Source of the DNA: Poecilobothrus nobilitatus
Taxonomy: Eukaryota; Arthropoda; Insecta; Diptera; Dolichopodidae
Reading direction: 5' to 3'
Assembly (NCBI GenBank): GCA_947095535.1
Contig: OX352772.1
Span: forward strand, 215,874,222-215,938,221
DNA length: 64,000 bases
Shown: positions 23,052 to 34,700 of the stretch, in pieces
How the letters are laid out: each line of letters begins with the position of its first letter
Numbering within the stretch: position 1 is the first letter of the stretch
Made by a program: the position numbers and the translations under genes
Notes under the pieces: generated by a model
Told to the model about the DNA's origin: nothing
Database searches by the model: none
The model's input: only the letters and a program-made list of their open reading frames with translations

Positions 23052-24347
23052 TTATAGATTTGTATGACCATTACGATTTTTATCGATTTGTAAACTTGAA
23101 TCGAATTCACCATAAACAATACAAGTTATAGTTGATGGTAATTTGTTTGAAAATTCAGCTTCAATTCTTAATGAACCCTGGTTTAACAAAGACTGACAGG
23201 AATCATTCCCTGCACCATCAGGAGTTAAATCAAAAGCTAGTAGAAAATAGCCTTTACTAAACATAGATTTTGTTATTTGATGTCCTTTGTCAGCATGATA
23301 TATTCCTGTTCCACTAAACAAGGTATGATATGCTCGTGTATATGTTCTTCTCTGAAAAATTAGTTTCTATAGCTAAATTAGGAATTTGAACACCATTAAC
23401 ATATAACATAAATTGTTTTAAATCAAAATGTTTAAAATTGTAGGGGTTCTTAGATCACTTTCCTGTGTATCCTTCATTTTCAGTCATACAAAATATTATT
23501 GTGTTTGGTAGTTGACCAATAAAAACATTGTCTAGACTTATATTGGAAGTATTAGAAGACATCGTAAAAGTTTTAACTTCAACACGTTTATAGTAGTATT
23601 TCACATTAGCTTTTTCTAATATGGTATTATGTGCCAATAGTATGCTTGGATTGATTGTAACATGTTTCATAAATAATATTGCCTCTAAAATTTTTATTTC
23701 ACATTCATCATTATCATCAGAAAAAAAATAAAAATCTGGTTTTTCCAAAGTTAAAACAACGCGAACATCTACATTGTTAATCAAGAATACTGGTTGGTTA
23801 AACATATCAACATGTAATTTCCCCATTAATTCTACTTCAGCACTGTTATTGTAAGACTTTTTACGTTCCATACTACTACCGTTATCATGCCTTTGAATAT
23901 TACCTTTATCCAAGATCCAACCTGAACATTCTAAGTGTGTTTCAGCAGCATTAGTTCCATAATTGAGAAGAGTTTCAATATATGCTCTGTAGTGATAATT
24001 TGAATCCGATGGTGTTATATTTTTTCCATTTAATTGAACATTACATTGTTTTATAAGAGAATGAAGTAAATTATTTACAATCCCAGGTTGAGAGATTAAT
24101 TTATTTTCACTATCTTTATCATCATTCCAAGATGTACCATCTTTTTTTAATATTTGTACTTTAAGTTTTAAATATGTTTCAGATAAATCTCTATACGTAT
24201 CTCCATGACCTAATGAAATAAATTCGATTGTGGAAGCAGAGTCTAAAGAGGCTATTGGATTTAAAGCAACTTCTTCAGTTTTTAATATGCTCGATTAATT
24301 GGACGTGGTGTAAAAATATCCAATTCAGATTCCATGCACTCAATCAT
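23052..24347 (-). pseudogene. mcp: Major capsid protein (double jelly-roll), copy 0, with true C-terminus
   Basis: Hexon-like capsid protein. ATG at 24347 opens MIECMESELDIFTPRP. A frameshift near 24290 leads into SILKTEEVALNP and ISLGHGDTYRDL. The central part (24180-23455) has NYHYRAYIETLLNYG and NNVDVRVVLTLEKPDFYF. A TGA at 23455 is followed in frame by KNPYNFKHFDLKQFMLYVNG. A second shift near 23330 leads to the C-terminal frame 23321-23052 with MFSKGYFLLAFDLTPDG, GSLRIEAEF and CIVYGEFDSSLQIDKNRN, strongly typical of Polinton MCP. About 430 residues; family 450-650. Only this copy keeps the C-terminal third. Confidence 0.92.
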
Positions 24348-24353
24348 TGTTAA

Positions 24354-24809
24354 TCAAATATGTCTGTATATTTTTTTTTCTTTTTGTTATTATTACTTTT
24401 TTAGAAGTTATGCGTTTCTTCTTTTTAATTTTTAAATGAATATGAGTTGTGTCGAATGTATTTTTATACCCTTTCGAATAAATCCCTGACCATACATATC
24501 ATTTAGTTTATTAAAAACACCGAGTCTTATATTCTTTATAGCATCATTTCCTCGATCTTTTATTACTTCCTTTAAATTTCTACCTGTGCTAATGTCTGAT
24601 AATGAATTTATACCAGCTGACAAAGCTTCTTTTTTTAAAATATCTAGACCCGATGAAAAAATAGGTTTTAAATATCTTAATAAACCACCAAAAAGGTTTC
24701 CAATCCCTCTGCCCTTTTGCAAATAAGATGTTCTTTGTAAAAGGGGGCCTATTTCATTGATGTTACCTCCACTTTGATTAAGATAATATTTAATGTATGA
24801 TTGTTTCAT
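24354..24809 (-). pseudogene. Gly-rich small virion-type protein, copy 0
   Basis: Frame 24809-24432: MKQSYIKYYLNQSGGNINEI, then QKGRGIGNLFGGLLRYLKP, an amphipathic stretch SGLDILKKEALSAGINSL, and NLKEVIKDRGNDAIKNIR. This small Gly-rich basic protein resembles adenovirus pVI/pX-like or other minor virion proteins of Polintons (memory of the family; role inferred). The frame ends with HSTQLIFI, but a neighbouring frame continues into a Lys-rich tail (IKKKKRITSKK, KRKK) to a stop at 24354. That suggests an ancestral basic tail lost by a 1-nt shift, the same in every copy. It is flanked by penton and MCP on one strand. Confidence 0.7.
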
Positions 24810-24854
24810 TATGAATAAAAAAACTATATTTTTTTCTTTCTATTTATATATTTT

Positions 24855-25741
24855 TTATTTTCGAATAAAATGTAAAACAATTTTTGTTGGAAATAAACTT
24901 GGTGAAAAATTTATATTTTCACCATATTGATTACAAATGCGAATTGAAATAGTTTCAAATAAACTTTTTTCTACTGGAATATATTGAACGTTTTTAAATT
25001 CACTGTTAAAAAGGTTCCTGCAATTTTCACAGTTAATTGTTTTTAATGCTCTTATTGTACTATCTCCATATATATTAGGTTCAATAATATCAGTATAAAT
25101 AACCATCATACCTGGATATCATTATACATTGAAAATGTTTGTTTAAATAAATCTGGTAAAACTTTTTTTAAATTTACTGCTTTTTCTTTTTGTGAAAGAA
25201 GTTCCTTCATCAGTTCTGGGATAGTATATTCAAAGTTTTTTTGTAAAAAAAAGTTTTCTTTTTCAAATGATCGAGATATTCTTACTCTTTTTAATTGATC
25301 CGCTGAAGCTATTTTTTTTTATCTCCTTTATAATAATTCTCATTTAACAAAGATTGTGAAACTTCATTAAACAACTCTGTTAAAACTTGTTTTCTTGTAA
25401 ATCCTGGTTCTGGTGTAATATTATTAATAAAAACTGGTAAAAAATTTATTTTCCAATCATCATTTCTAAATTTATATTTATGAATATCAGGGTAAAATGT
25501 ATAACCCATTCGCTTATCAACATTTTTTCTAGAATTATTTTCATCTACAGTAACCGTAGTTTTTCCTATTGAAATTAATACACAATTTGTACGTTCATAT
25601 TTATCTGTTTGAAGAAAATCGTTACAATAAAACTCAGTTAAACCAACTTTCCAATTTTCATTCCTGAGGTCAATACGTCGAGATATTTTATTTGTGAATT
25701 GGGAAAGAGTATTTTCAGCAAACATAACTTCTGAAGAATTA
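24855..25741 (-). pseudogene. Penton (minor capsid) protein, copy 0, 5' truncated
   Basis: Single jelly-roll vertex protein. Segments: 25755-25309 (its first five codons MRNTT come from MCP DNA read in another frame; penton starts at NSSEVMFAENTLSQFTNK), with the typical ENWKVGLTEFYC. A 9-T run at ~25312-25320 shifts the frame after KGDKKK. Then IASADQLKRVR in the next frame to 25110, another shift near 25110, and the C-terminal frame 25109-24855 (VIYTDIIEPNIYGDS, EFKNVQYIPV, KIVLHFIRK), characteristic of Polinton penton. Three frames, so broken. Confidence 0.88.
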
Positions 25742-26496
25742 GTAGTATTTCGCATTAGCTTTTTCTAATACGGTATTATGTGCCAATAGTATGCTTGGAT
25801 TGATTGTAACATGTTTCATAAATAATATTGCCTCTAAAATTTTTATTTGACATTCATTATTATCATCAGAAAAAAAATAAAAATCAGGTTTTTCCAAAGT
25901 TAAAACAACGCGAACATCTACATTGTTAATCAAGAATACTGGTTGGTTAAACATATCAACATATAATTTCCCCATTAATTCTACTTCAGCACTGTTATTG
26001 TAAGACTTTTTACGTTCCATACTACTACCGTTATCATGCCTTTGAATATTACCTTCATCCAAGATCCAACCTGAACATTCTAAGTGTGTTTCAGCAGCAT
26101 TAGTTCCATAATTGAGAAGAGTTTCAATATATGCTCTGTAGTAATAATTTGAATCCGATGGTGTTATATTTTTTCCATTTAATTGAACATTACATTGTTT
26201 TATAAGAGAATGAAGTAAATTATTTACAATCCCAGGTTGAGAGATTAATTTATTTTCACTATCTTTATCATCATTCCAAGATGTACCATCTTTTTTTAAT
26301 ATTTGTACTTTAAGTTTTAAATATGTTCCAGACAAATCTCTATACGTATCTCCATGACCTAATGAAATAAATTCGATTGTGGAAACAGAGTCTAAAGAGG
26401 CTATTGGATTTAAAGCAACTTCTTCAGTTTTTAATATGCTCGATTAATTGGACGTGGTGTAAAAATATCCAATTCAGATTTCATGCACTCAATCAT
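25742..26496 (-). pseudogene. MCP copy 1, C-terminally truncated by junction J1
   Basis: Same N-terminal frameshift as copy 0 (near 26440). Open part 26335-25739 up to ANAKYY, where it fuses to penton DNA of copy 0. Lacks the C-terminal third. Confidence 0.9.
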
Positions 26497-26502
26497 TGTT
26501 AA

Positions 26503-26957
26503 TCAAATATGTCTGTATATTTTTTTTCTTTTTTTTATTATTACTTTTTTAGAAGTTATGCGTTTCTTCTTTTTAGTTTTTAAATGAATATGAGTTGTGT
26601 CGAATGTATTTTTATACCCTTTCGAATAAATCTCTGACCATACATATCATTTAGTTTATTAAAAACACGGCGTCTTATATTCTTTATAGCATCATTTCCT
26701 CGATCTTTTATTACTTCCTTTAAATTTCTACCTGTGCTAATGTCTGATAATGAATTTATACCAGCTGACAAAGCTTCTTTTTTTAAAATATCTAGACCCG
26801 ATGAAAAAATAGGTTTTAAAAATCTTAATAAACCACCAAAAAGGTCTCCAATCCCTCTGCCCTTTTGAAAATAAGATGTTGTTTGTAATAGGGGGCCTAT
26901 TTCATTGATGTTACCTCCACTTTGATTAAGATAATATTTAATGTATGATTGTTTCAT
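26503..26957 (-). pseudogene. Gly-rich small protein, copy 1
   Basis: Frame 26957-26580. Variant b: TTSYFQKGRGIGDLFGG and IRRRVFNKLNDMYGQRF, unlike copies 0 and 2. Same loss of the basic-tail frame. Confidence 0.7.
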
Positions 26958-27003
26958 TATGAATAAAAAAACTATATTTTTTTTCTTTCTATTTATATAT
27001 TTT

Positions 27004-27186
27004 TTATTTTCGAATAAAATGTAAAACAATTTTTGTTGGAAATAAACTTGGTGAAAAATTTATATTTTCACCATATTGATTACAAATGCGAATTGAAATA
27101 GTTTCAAATAAACTTTTTTCTACTGGAATATATTGAACGTTTTTAAATTCACTGTTAAAAAGGTTCCTGCAACTTTCACAGTTAAT
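27004..27186 (-). pseudogene. Penton copy 1, C-terminal fragment only
   Basis: Only the last ~60 residues remain (ESCRNLFNSEFKNV to LHFIRK). At 27181-27186 (GTTAAT) it joins MCP copy 2 in the same frame, giving a 104-codon open MCP-penton fusion (27318-27004). Confidence 0.88.
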
Positions 27187-27752
27187 CAAGAATACTGGTT
27201 GGTTAAACATATCAACATGTAATTTCCCCATTAATTCTACTTCAGCACTGTTATTGTAAGACTTTTTACGTTCCATACTACTACCGTTATCATGCCTTTG
27301 AATATTACCTTTATCCAAGATCCAACCTGAACATTCTAAGTGTGTTTCAGCAGCATTAGTTCCATAATTGAGAAGAGTTTCAATATATGCTCTGTAGTGA
27401 TAATTTGAATCCGATGGTGTTATATTTTTTCCATTTAATTGAACATTACATTGTTTTATAAGAGAATGAAGTAAATTATTTACAATCCCAGGTTGAGAGA
27501 TTAATTTATTTTCACTATCTTTATCATCATTCCAAGATGTACCATCTTTTTTTAATATTTGTACTTTAAGTTTTAAATATGTTTCAGATAAATCTCTATA
27601 CGTATCTCCATGACCTAATGAAATAAATTCGATTGTGGAAGCAGAGTCTAAAGAGGCTATTGGATTTAAAGCAACTTCTTCAGTTTTTAATATGCTCGAT
27701 TAATTGGACGTGGTGTAAAAATATCCAATTCAGATTTCATGCACTCAATCAT
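27181..27752 (-). pseudogene. MCP copy 2, truncated at J2
   Basis: Holds the N-terminal frameshift and the region to FNQPVFLIN; loses about 60 more codons than J1-type copies and is fused to the penton tail. Confidence 0.88.
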
Positions 27753-27759
27753 TGTTAAT

Positions 27760-28214
27760 CAAATATGTCTGTATATTTTTTTTTCTTTTTTTTATTATTA
27801 CTTTTTTAGAAGTTATGCGTTTCTTCTTTTTAGTTTTTAAATGAATATGAGTTGTGTCGAATGTATTTTTATACCCTTTCGAATAAATCCCTGACCATAC
27901 ATATCATTTAGTTTATTAAAAACACCGAGTCTTATATTCTTTATAGCATCATTTCCTCGATCTTTTATTACTTCCTTTAAATTTCTACCTGTGCTAATGT
28001 CTGATAATGAATTTATACCAGCTGACAAAGCTTCTTTTTTTAAAATATCTAGACCCGATGAAAAAATAGGTTTTAAATATCTTAATAAACCACCAAAAAG
28101 GTTTCCAATCCCTCTGCCCTTTTGCAAATAAGATGTTCTTTGTAAAAGGGGGCCTATTTCATTGATGTTACCTCCACTTTGATTAAGATAATATTTAATG
28201 TATGATTGTTTCAT
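27760..28214 (-). pseudogene. Gly-rich small protein, copy 2
   Basis: Frame 28214-27837, protein-identical to copy 0 (variant a: QRTSYLQKGRGIGNLFGG, IRLGVF, YGQGF). Exactly 3,405 bp from copy 0. Confidence 0.7.
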
Positions 28215-28259
28215 TATGAATAAAAAAACTATATTTTTTTCTTTCTATTTATATATTTT

Positions 28260-29146
28260 TTATTTTCGAATAAAATGTAAAACAATTTTTGTTGGAAATA
28301 AACTTGGTGAAAAATTTATATTTTCACCATATTGATTACAAATGCGAATTGAAATAGTTTCAAATAAACTTTTTTCTACTGGAATATATTGAACGTTTTT
28401 AAATTCACTGTTAAAAAGGTTCCTGCAATTTTCACAGTTAATTGTTTTTAATGCTCTTATTGTACTATCTCCATATATATTAGGTTCAATAATATCAGTA
28501 TAAATAACCATCATACCTGGATATCATTATACATTGAAAATGTTTGTTTAAATAAATCTGGTAAAACTTTTTTTAAATTTACTGCTTTTTCTTTTTGTGA
28601 AAGAAGTTCCTTCATCAGTTCTGGGATAGTATATTCAAAGTTTTTTTGTAAAAAAAAGTTTTCTTTTTCAAATGATCGAGATATTCTTACTCTTTTTAAT
28701 TGATCCGCTGAAGCTATTTTTTTTTATCTCCTTTATAATAATTCTCATTTAACAAAGATTGTGAAACTTCATTAAACAACTCTGTTAAAACTTGTTTTCT
28801 TGTAAATCCTGGTTCTGGTGTAATATTATTAATAAAAACTGGTAAAAAATTTATTTTCCAATCATCATTTCTAAATTTATATTTATGAATATCAGGGTAA
28901 AATGTATAACCCATTCGCTTATCAACATTTTTTCTAGAATTATTTTCATCTACAGTAACCGTAGTTTTTCCTATTGAAATTAATACACAATTTGTACGTT
29001 CATATTTATCTGTTTGAAGAAAATCGTTACAATAAAACTCAGTTAAACCAACTTTCCAATTTTCATTCCTGAGGTCAATACGTCGAGATATTTTATTTGT
29101 GAATTGGGAAAGAGTATTTTCAGCAAACATAACTTCTGAAGAATTA
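28260..29146 (-). pseudogene. Penton copy 2, 5' truncated
   Basis: Same three-frame structure and the same 9-T run as copy 0; ends at J1 (29145). Confidence 0.87.
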
Positions 29147-29901
29147 GTAGTATTTCGCATTAGCTTTTTCTAATACGGTATTATGTGCCAATAGTATGCT
29201 TGGATTGATTGTAACATGTTTCATAAATAATATTGCCTCTAAAATTTTTATTTGACATTCATTATTATCATCAGAAAAAAAATAAAAATCTGGTTTTTCC
29301 AAAGTTAAAACAACGCGAACATCTACATTGTTAATCAAGAATACTGGTTGGTTAAACATATCAACATGTAATTTCCCCATTAATTCTACTTCAGCACTGT
29401 TATTGTAAGACTTTTTACGTTCCATACTACTACCGTTATCATGCCTTTGAATATTACCTTCATCCAAGATCCAACCTGAACATTCTAAGTGTGTTTCAGC
29501 AGCATTAGTTCCATAATTGAGAAGAGTTTCAATATATGCTCTGTAGTAATAATTTGAATCCGATGGTGTTATATTTTTTCCATTTAATTGAACATTACAT
29601 TGTTTTATAAGAGAATGAAGTAAATTATTTACAATCCCAGGTTGAGAGATTAATTTATTTTCACTATCTTTATCATCATTCCAAGATGTACCATCTTTTT
29701 TTAATATTTGTACTTTAAGTTTTAAATATGTTCCAGACAAATCTCTATACGTATCTCCATGACCTAATGAAATAAATTCGATTGTGGAAACAGAGTCTAA
29801 AGAGGCTATTGGATTTAAAGCAACTTCTTCAGTTTTTAATATGCTCGATTAATTGGACGTGGTGTAAAAATATCCAATTCAGATTTCATGCACTCAATCA
29901 T
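29147..29901 (-). pseudogene. MCP copy 3, truncated at J1
   Basis: Open part 29740-29144; nearly identical to copy 1, 3,405 bp away. Confidence 0.9.
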
Positions 29902-29907
29902 TGTTAA

Positions 29908-30362
29908 TCAAATATGTCTGTATATTTTTTTTCTTTTTTTTATTATTACTTTTTTAGAAGTTATGCGTTTCTTCTTTTTAGTTTTTAAATGAATATGAGT
30001 TGTGTCGAATGTATTTTTATACCCTTTCGAATAAATCTCTGACCATACATATCATTTAGTTTATTAAAAACACGGCGTCTTATATTCTTTATAGCATCAT
30101 TTCCTCGATCTTTTATTACTTCCTTTAAATTTCTACCTGTGCTAATGTCTGATAATGAATTTATACCAGCTGACAAAGCTTCTTTTTTTAAAATATCTAG
30201 ACCCGATGAAAAAATAGGTTTTAAATATCTTAATAAACCACCAAAAAGGTCTCCAATCCCTCTGCCCTTTTGAAAATAAGATGTTGTTTGTAATAGGGGG
30301 CCTATTTCATTGATGTTACCTCCACTTTGATTAAGATAATATTTAATGTATGATTGTTTCAT
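29908..30362 (-). pseudogene. Gly-rich small protein, copy 3
   Basis: Frame 30362-29985, variant b like copy 1, one residue different (GGLLRYLKP against GGLLRFLKP). Confidence 0.7.
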
Positions 30363-30408
30363 TATGAATAAAAAAACTATATTTTTTTTCTTTCTATTTA
30401 TATATTTT

Positions 30409-30591
30409 TTATTTTCGAATAAAATGTAAAACAATTTTTGTTGGAAATAAACTTGGTGAAAAATTTATATTTTCACCATATTGATTACAAATGCGAATTG
30501 AAATAGTTTCAAATAAACTTTTTTCTACTGGAATATATTGAACGTTTTTAAATTCACTGTTAAAAAGGTTCCTGCAACTTTCACAGTTAAT
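30409..30591 (-). pseudogene. Penton copy 3, C-terminal fragment only
   Basis: J2 at 30586-30591 (GTTAAT). Here the fusion frame with MCP copy 4 is open for 195 codons (30996-30409), the longest uninterrupted MCP-penton chimera in the array. Confidence 0.88.
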
Positions 30592-31157
30592 CAAGAATAC
30601 TGGTTGGTTAAACATATCAACATGTAATTTCCCCATTAATTCTACTTCAGCACTGTTATTGTAAGACTTTTTACGTTCCATACTACTACCGTTATCATGC
30701 CTTTGAATATTACCTTCATCCAAGATCCAACCTGAACATTCTAAGTGTGTTTCAGCAGCATTAGTTCCATAATTGAGAAGAGTTTCAATATATGCTCTGT
30801 AGTAATAATTTGAATCCGATGGTGTTATATTTTTTCCATTTAATTGAACATTACATTGTTTTATAAGAGAATGAAGTAAATTATTTACAATCCCAGGTTG
30901 AGAGATTAATTTATTTTCACTATCTTTATCATCATTCCAAGATGTACCATCTTTTTTTAATATTTGTACTTTAAGTTTTAAATATGTTCCAGACAAATCT
31001 CTATACGTATCTCCATGACCTAATGAAATAAATTCGATTGTGGAAGCAGAGTCTAAAGAGGCTATTGGATTTAAAGCAACTTCTTCAGTTTTTAATATGC
31101 TCGATTAATTGGACGTGGTGTAAAAATATCCAATTCAGATTTCATGCACTCAATCAT
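30586..31157 (-). pseudogene. MCP copy 4, truncated at J2
   Basis: Contains the common N-terminal frameshift and is fused at its 3' side to penton fragment 3. Confidence 0.88.
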
Positions 31158-31163
31158 TGTTAA

Positions 31164-31618
31164 TCAAATATGTCTGTATATTTTTTTTTCTTTTTTTTAT
31201 TATTACTTTTTTAAGAGTTATGCGTTTCTTCTTTTTAGTTTTTAAATGAATATGAGTTGTGTCGAATGAATTTTTATACCCTTTCGAATAAATCTCTGAC
31301 CATACATATCATTTAGTTTATTAAAAACACGGCGTCTTATATTCTTTATAGCATCATTTCCTCGATCTTTTATTACTTCCTTTAAATTTCTACCTGTGCT
31401 AATGTCTGATAATGAATTTATACCAGCTGACAAAGCTTCTTTTTTTAAAATATCTAGACCCGATGAAAAAATAGGTTTTAAATATCTTAATAAACCACCA
31501 AAAAGATCTCCAATCCCTCTGCCCTTTTGAAAATAAGATGTTGTTTGTAATAGGGGCCTATTTCATTGATGTTACCTCCACTTTGATTAAGATAATATTT
31601 AATGTATGATTGTTTCAT
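31164..31618 (-). pseudogene. Gly-rich small protein, copy 4, extra frameshift
   Basis: A G-run near 31552 has four G where other copies have five, so the frame breaks after NEIGP. Downstream part 31433-31242 remains open (variant b). Confidence 0.7.
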
Positions 31619-31664
31619 TATGAATAAAAAAACTATATTTTTTTTCTTTCTATTTATATATTTT

Positions 31665-32551
31665 TTATTTTCGAATAAAATGTAAAACAATTTTTGTTGG
31701 AAATAAACTTGGTGAAAAATTTATATTTTCACCATATTGATTACAAATGCGAATTGAAATAGTTTCAAATAAACTTTTTTCTACTGGAATATATTGAACG
31801 TTTTTAAATTCACTGTTAAAAAGGTTCCTGCAATTTTCACAGTTAATTGTTTTTAATGCTCTTATTGTACTATCTCCATATATATTAGGTTCAATAATAT
31901 CAGTGTAAATAACCATCATACCTGGATATCATTATACATTGAAAATGTTTGTTTAAATAAATCTGGTAAAACTTTTTTTAAATTTACTGCTTTTTCTTTT
32001 TGTGAAAGAAGTTCCTTTATCAGTTCTGGGATAGTATATTCAAAGTTTTTTTGTAAAAAAAAGTTTTCTTTTTCAAATGCTCGAGATATTCTTACTCTTT
32101 TTAATTGATCCGCTGAAGCTATTTTTTTTTATCTCCTTTATAATAATTCTCATTTAACAAAGATTGTGAAATTTCATTAAAAAACTCTGTTAAAACTTGT
32201 TTTCTTGTAAATCCTGATTCTGGTGTAATATTATTAATAAAAACTGGTAAAAAATTTATTTTCCAATCATCATTTCTAAATTTATATTTATGAATATCAG
32301 GGTAAAATGTATAACCCATTCGCTTATCAACATTTTTTCTAGAATTATTTTCATCTACAGTAACCGTAGTTTTTCCTATTGAAATTAATACACAATTTGT
32401 ACGTTCATATTTATCTGTTTGAAGAAAATCGTTACAATAAAACTCAGTTAAACCAACTTTCCAATTTTCATTCCTGAGGTCAATACGTCGAGATATTTTA
32501 TTTGTGAATTGGGAAAGAGTATTTTCAGCAAACATAACTTCTGAAGAATTA
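31665..32551 (-). pseudogene. Penton copy 4, 5' truncated
   Basis: Same 9-T frameshift; a few substitutions not in copies 0 and 2 (TPESGFTRKQ, EFFNEISQ). Ends at J1 (32550). Confidence 0.87.
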
Positions 32552-33306
32552 GTAGTATTTCGCATTAGCTTTTTCTAATACGGTATTATGTGCCAATAGT
32601 ATGCTTGGATTGATTGTAACATGTTTCATAAATAATATTGCCTCTAAAATTTTTATTTGACATTCATTATTATCATCAGAAAAAAAATAAAAATCTGGTT
32701 TTTCCAAAGTTAAAACAACGCGAACATCTACATTGTTAATCAAGAATACTGGTTGGTTAAACATATCAACATGTAATTTCCCCATTAATTCTACTTCAGC
32801 ACTGTTATTGTAAGACTTTTTACGTTCCATACTACTACCGTTATCATGCCTTTGAATATTACCTTCATCCAAGATCCAACCTGAACATTCTAAGTGTGTT
32901 TCAGCAGCATTAGTTCCAAAATTGAGAAGAGTGTCAATATATGCTCTGTAGTGATAATTTGAATCCGATGGTGTTATATTTTTTCGATTTAATTGAGCAT
33001 TACATTGTTTTATAAGAGAATGAAGTAAATTATTTACAATCCCAGGTTGAGAGATTAATTTATTTTCACTATCTTTATCATCATTCCAAGATGTACCATC
33101 TTTTTTTAATATTTGTACTTTAAGTTTTAAATATGTTCCAGACAAATCTCTATACGTATCTCCATGACCTAATGAAATCAATTTGATTGTGGAAGCAGAG
33201 TCTAAAGAGGCTATTGGATTTAAAGCAACTTCTTCAGTTTTTAATATGATCGATTAATTGGACGTGGTGTAAAAATATCCAATTCAGATTTCATGCACTC
33301 AATCAT
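32552..33306 (-). pseudogene. MCP copy 5, truncated at J1
   Basis: More diverged: CNAQLNRKNI and YIDTLLNFGTN. Open frame to 33181 because of a local change creating a Met. Confidence 0.9.
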
Positions 33307-33312
33307 TGTTAA

Positions 33313-33768
33313 TCAAATATGTCTGTATATTTTTTTTTCTTTTTTTTATTATTACTTTTTTAGAAGTTATGCGTTTCTTCTTTTTAGTTTTTAAATGAAT
33401 ATGAGTTGTGTCGAATGTATTTTTATACCCTTTCGAATAAATCTCTGACCATACATATCATTTAGTTTATTAAAAACACCGCGTCTTATATTCTTTATAG
33501 CATCATTTCCTCGATCTTTTATTACTTCCTTTAAATTTCTACCTGTGCTAATGTCTGATAATGAATTTATACCAGCTGACAAAGCTTCTTTTTTTAAAAT
33601 ATCTAGACCCGATGAAAAAATAAGTTTTAAATATCTTAATAAACCACCAAAAAGGTTTCCAATCCCTCTGCCCTTTTGCAAATAAGATGTTCTTTGTAAT
33701 AGGGGGCCTATTTCATTGATGTTACCTCCACTTTGATTAAGATAATATTTAATGTATGATTGTTTCAA
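33313..33768 (-). pseudogene. Gly-rich small protein, copy 5, start codon lost
   Basis: ATG changed to TTG (FILKQSY). Mixed variant: QRTSYLQKGRGIGNLFGG with IRRGVF and YGQRF. Confidence 0.7.
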
Positions 33769-33814
33769 TATGAATAAAAAAACTATATTTTTTTTCTTTC
33801 TATTTATATATTTT

Positions 33815-34700
33815 TTATTTTCGAATAAAATGTAAAACAATTTTTGTTGGAAATAAACTTGGTGAAAAATTTATATTTTCACCATATTGATTACAAATGC
33901 GAATTGAAATAGTTTCAAATAAACTTTTTTCTACTGGAATATATTGAACGTTTTTAAATTCACTGTTAAAAAGGTTCCTGCAATTTTCACAGTTAATTGT
34001 TTTTAATGCTCTTATTGTACTATCTCCATATATATTAGGTTCAATAATATCAGTGTAAATAACCATCATACCTGGATATCATTATACATTGAAAATGTTT
34101 GTTTAAATAAATCTGGTAAAACTTTTTTTAAATTTACTGCTTTTTCTTTTTGTGAAAGAAGTTCTTTTATCAGTTCTGGGATAGTATATTCAAAGTTTTT
34201 TTGTAAAAAAAAGTTTTCTTTTTCAAATGATCGAGATATTCTTACTCTTTTTAATTGATCCGCTGAAGCTATTTTTTTTTATCTCCTTTATAATAATTCT
34301 CATTTAACAAAGATTGTGAAATTTCATTAAACAACTTTGTTAAAACTTGTTTTCTTGTAAATCCTGGTTCTGGTGTAATATTATTAATTAAAACTGGTAA
34401 AAAATTTATTTTCCAATCATCATTTCTAAATTTATATTTATGAATATCAGGGTAAAGGTATAACCCATTCGCTTATCAACATTTTTTCTACAATTATTTT
34501 CATCTACAGTAACCGTAGTTTTTCCTATTGAAATTAATACACAATTTGTACGTTCATATTTATCTGTTTGAAGAAAATCGTTACAATAAAACTCAGTTAA
34601 ACCAACTTTCCAATTTTCATTCCTGAGGTCAATACGTCGAGATATTTTATTTGTGAATTGGGAAAGAGTATTTTCAGCAAACATAACTTCTGAAGAATTA
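33815..34700 (-). pseudogene. Penton copy 5, 5' truncated, extra deletion
   Basis: An additional 1-nt loss near 34457 (copies read AAAATGTATAA, here AAAGGTATAA) shifts the frame after KRMGYTF, on top of the common 9-T shift. Confidence 0.87.
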
